Origin: JBEEMU01 sp043778315
GTDB lineage: Bacteria > Bacteroidota > Bacteroidia > Chitinophagales > Saprospiraceae
NCBI GenBank assembly: GCA_043778315.1
Contig: JAYWGJ010000289.1
Span: 1-5,390 of the forward strand
DNA length: 5,390 bases
Direction: 5' to 3'
Part shown: positions 5,124 to 5,390 of the stretch, piece by piece
Layout: every line of letters begins with the position of its first letter
Position numbering within the stretch: the first letter of the stretch is position 1
The notes under the pieces: model-generated
Databases searched by the model: none
Seen by the model: the letters and a program-made list of their open reading frames with translations, nothing else
What the model was told of the DNA's origin: nothing
Made by a program: the position numbers and the translations under genes

Positions 5124-5381
5124 TTATTCGTAAACGTCTTTTCGATGCGCTACGCGGACAATATCGACGCACAAAACTTCGTCTTGTATCGTATAAACGA
5201 CGCGGTACATCGACACCCGAATACGATAGACGTTTTTTGTGCCTTTGAGTTTTTTACAACCTATCGGGCACGGCTCGTCTTGCAGGTCGGTTATCGCTTC
5301 CATGATAGCAATAGCATACATTTTGGGCAATGCGTCAATTTCCTTCTCTGCGCGCCGCTTGATAATTAGGTTATAACTCAT
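5124..5381 (-). CDS. Type II toxin-antitoxin system RelE/ParE family toxin
   Basis: The protein has 85 residues, the normal length for RelE-superfamily toxins. The N-terminal strand and two helices (AEKEIDALPK, 11-20, then an Ala/Ile-rich helix) lead to the family core: CKKLKG at 42-47, YRIRVSMYRVVYTIQDEVL at 52-70, and the final strand VDIVRVAHRKDVYE. Lys43/44/46, Arg53, Arg55, Arg60, Arg80 and Tyr84 are positioned like the basic and tyrosine residues that RelE uses to cut mRNA in the ribosomal A site, so RNase activity is plausible but inferred; a ParE-like gyrase target is less likely. The ATG at 5381 matches the usual MSY start. Antitoxin genes of this type normally lie just upstream, which here is past the window edge. 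The start reads ATGA, so a 4-base overlap with an upstream stop is possible. No Shine-Dalgarno is seen. Confidence 0.92.
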   Translation of the reverse strand: MSYNLIIKRRAEKEIDALPKMYAIAIMEAITDLQDEPCPIGCKKLKGTKNVYRIRVSMYRVVYTIQDEVLCVDIVRVAHRKDVYE

Positions 5382-5390
5382 TGGCTTGCA

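Noticed and set aside
5145..5369. 74-codon open frame on the + strand opposite the toxin gene
   Set aside because: It is a full antisense shadow of the RelE-family gene.

Overview
The window reads as chromosomal DNA of a member of the Bacteroidota. The evidence is a large secreted protein with a C-terminal type IX secretion (Por/T9SS) sorting domain, a promoter candidate of the Bacteroidota type (TTTG ... TAnnTTTG), start codons without Shine-Dalgarno sequences, and an RhlE-like DEAD-box helicase with the tail style of this phylum. The secreted protein's domain order is of a kind I associate with Saprospiria/Chitinophagia-like lineages, but the placement below phylum is only a guess.

Layout from left to right. 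The 3' end of a DEAD-box RNA helicase gene runs in from the left edge on the + strand (2-544). It converges with a small DUF721/DciA-like gene on the - strand (918-1214). The DciA-like gene sits between two direct copies of a roughly 225-bp non-coding repeat (588-837 and 1456-1680). Just upstream of its start codon lies a 137-bp imperfect palindrome (1228-1364). A 42-bp tandem array (1741-1866) and a good intrinsic terminator (1891-1925) follow. A 952-residue secreted leucine-rich-repeat protein then fills most of the window on the - strand (1982-4840), with a promoter candidate at about 4902-4933. At the right edge is a RelE/ParE-family toxin gene on the - strand (5124-5381), closed by a 14-bp perfect-stem terminator (5072-5108). 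Its antitoxin, if any, lies beyond the window.

The genes show no common pathway: RNA remodelling, replicative-helicase loading, a surface or secreted adhesin-like protein, and a toxin. The toxin and LRR genes are separate transcription units, because a terminator and a promoter lie between them.

The least ordinary part is the 767-bp non-coding block 1215-1981, together with repeat copy A at 588-837. It packs four kinds of repeated or palindromic structure around one small gene. The two long repeat copies keep four short hairpin stems identical, while their differences fall in loops, linkers and flanks. These are the best candidates for an undescribed element, though nothing in the window proves a function.
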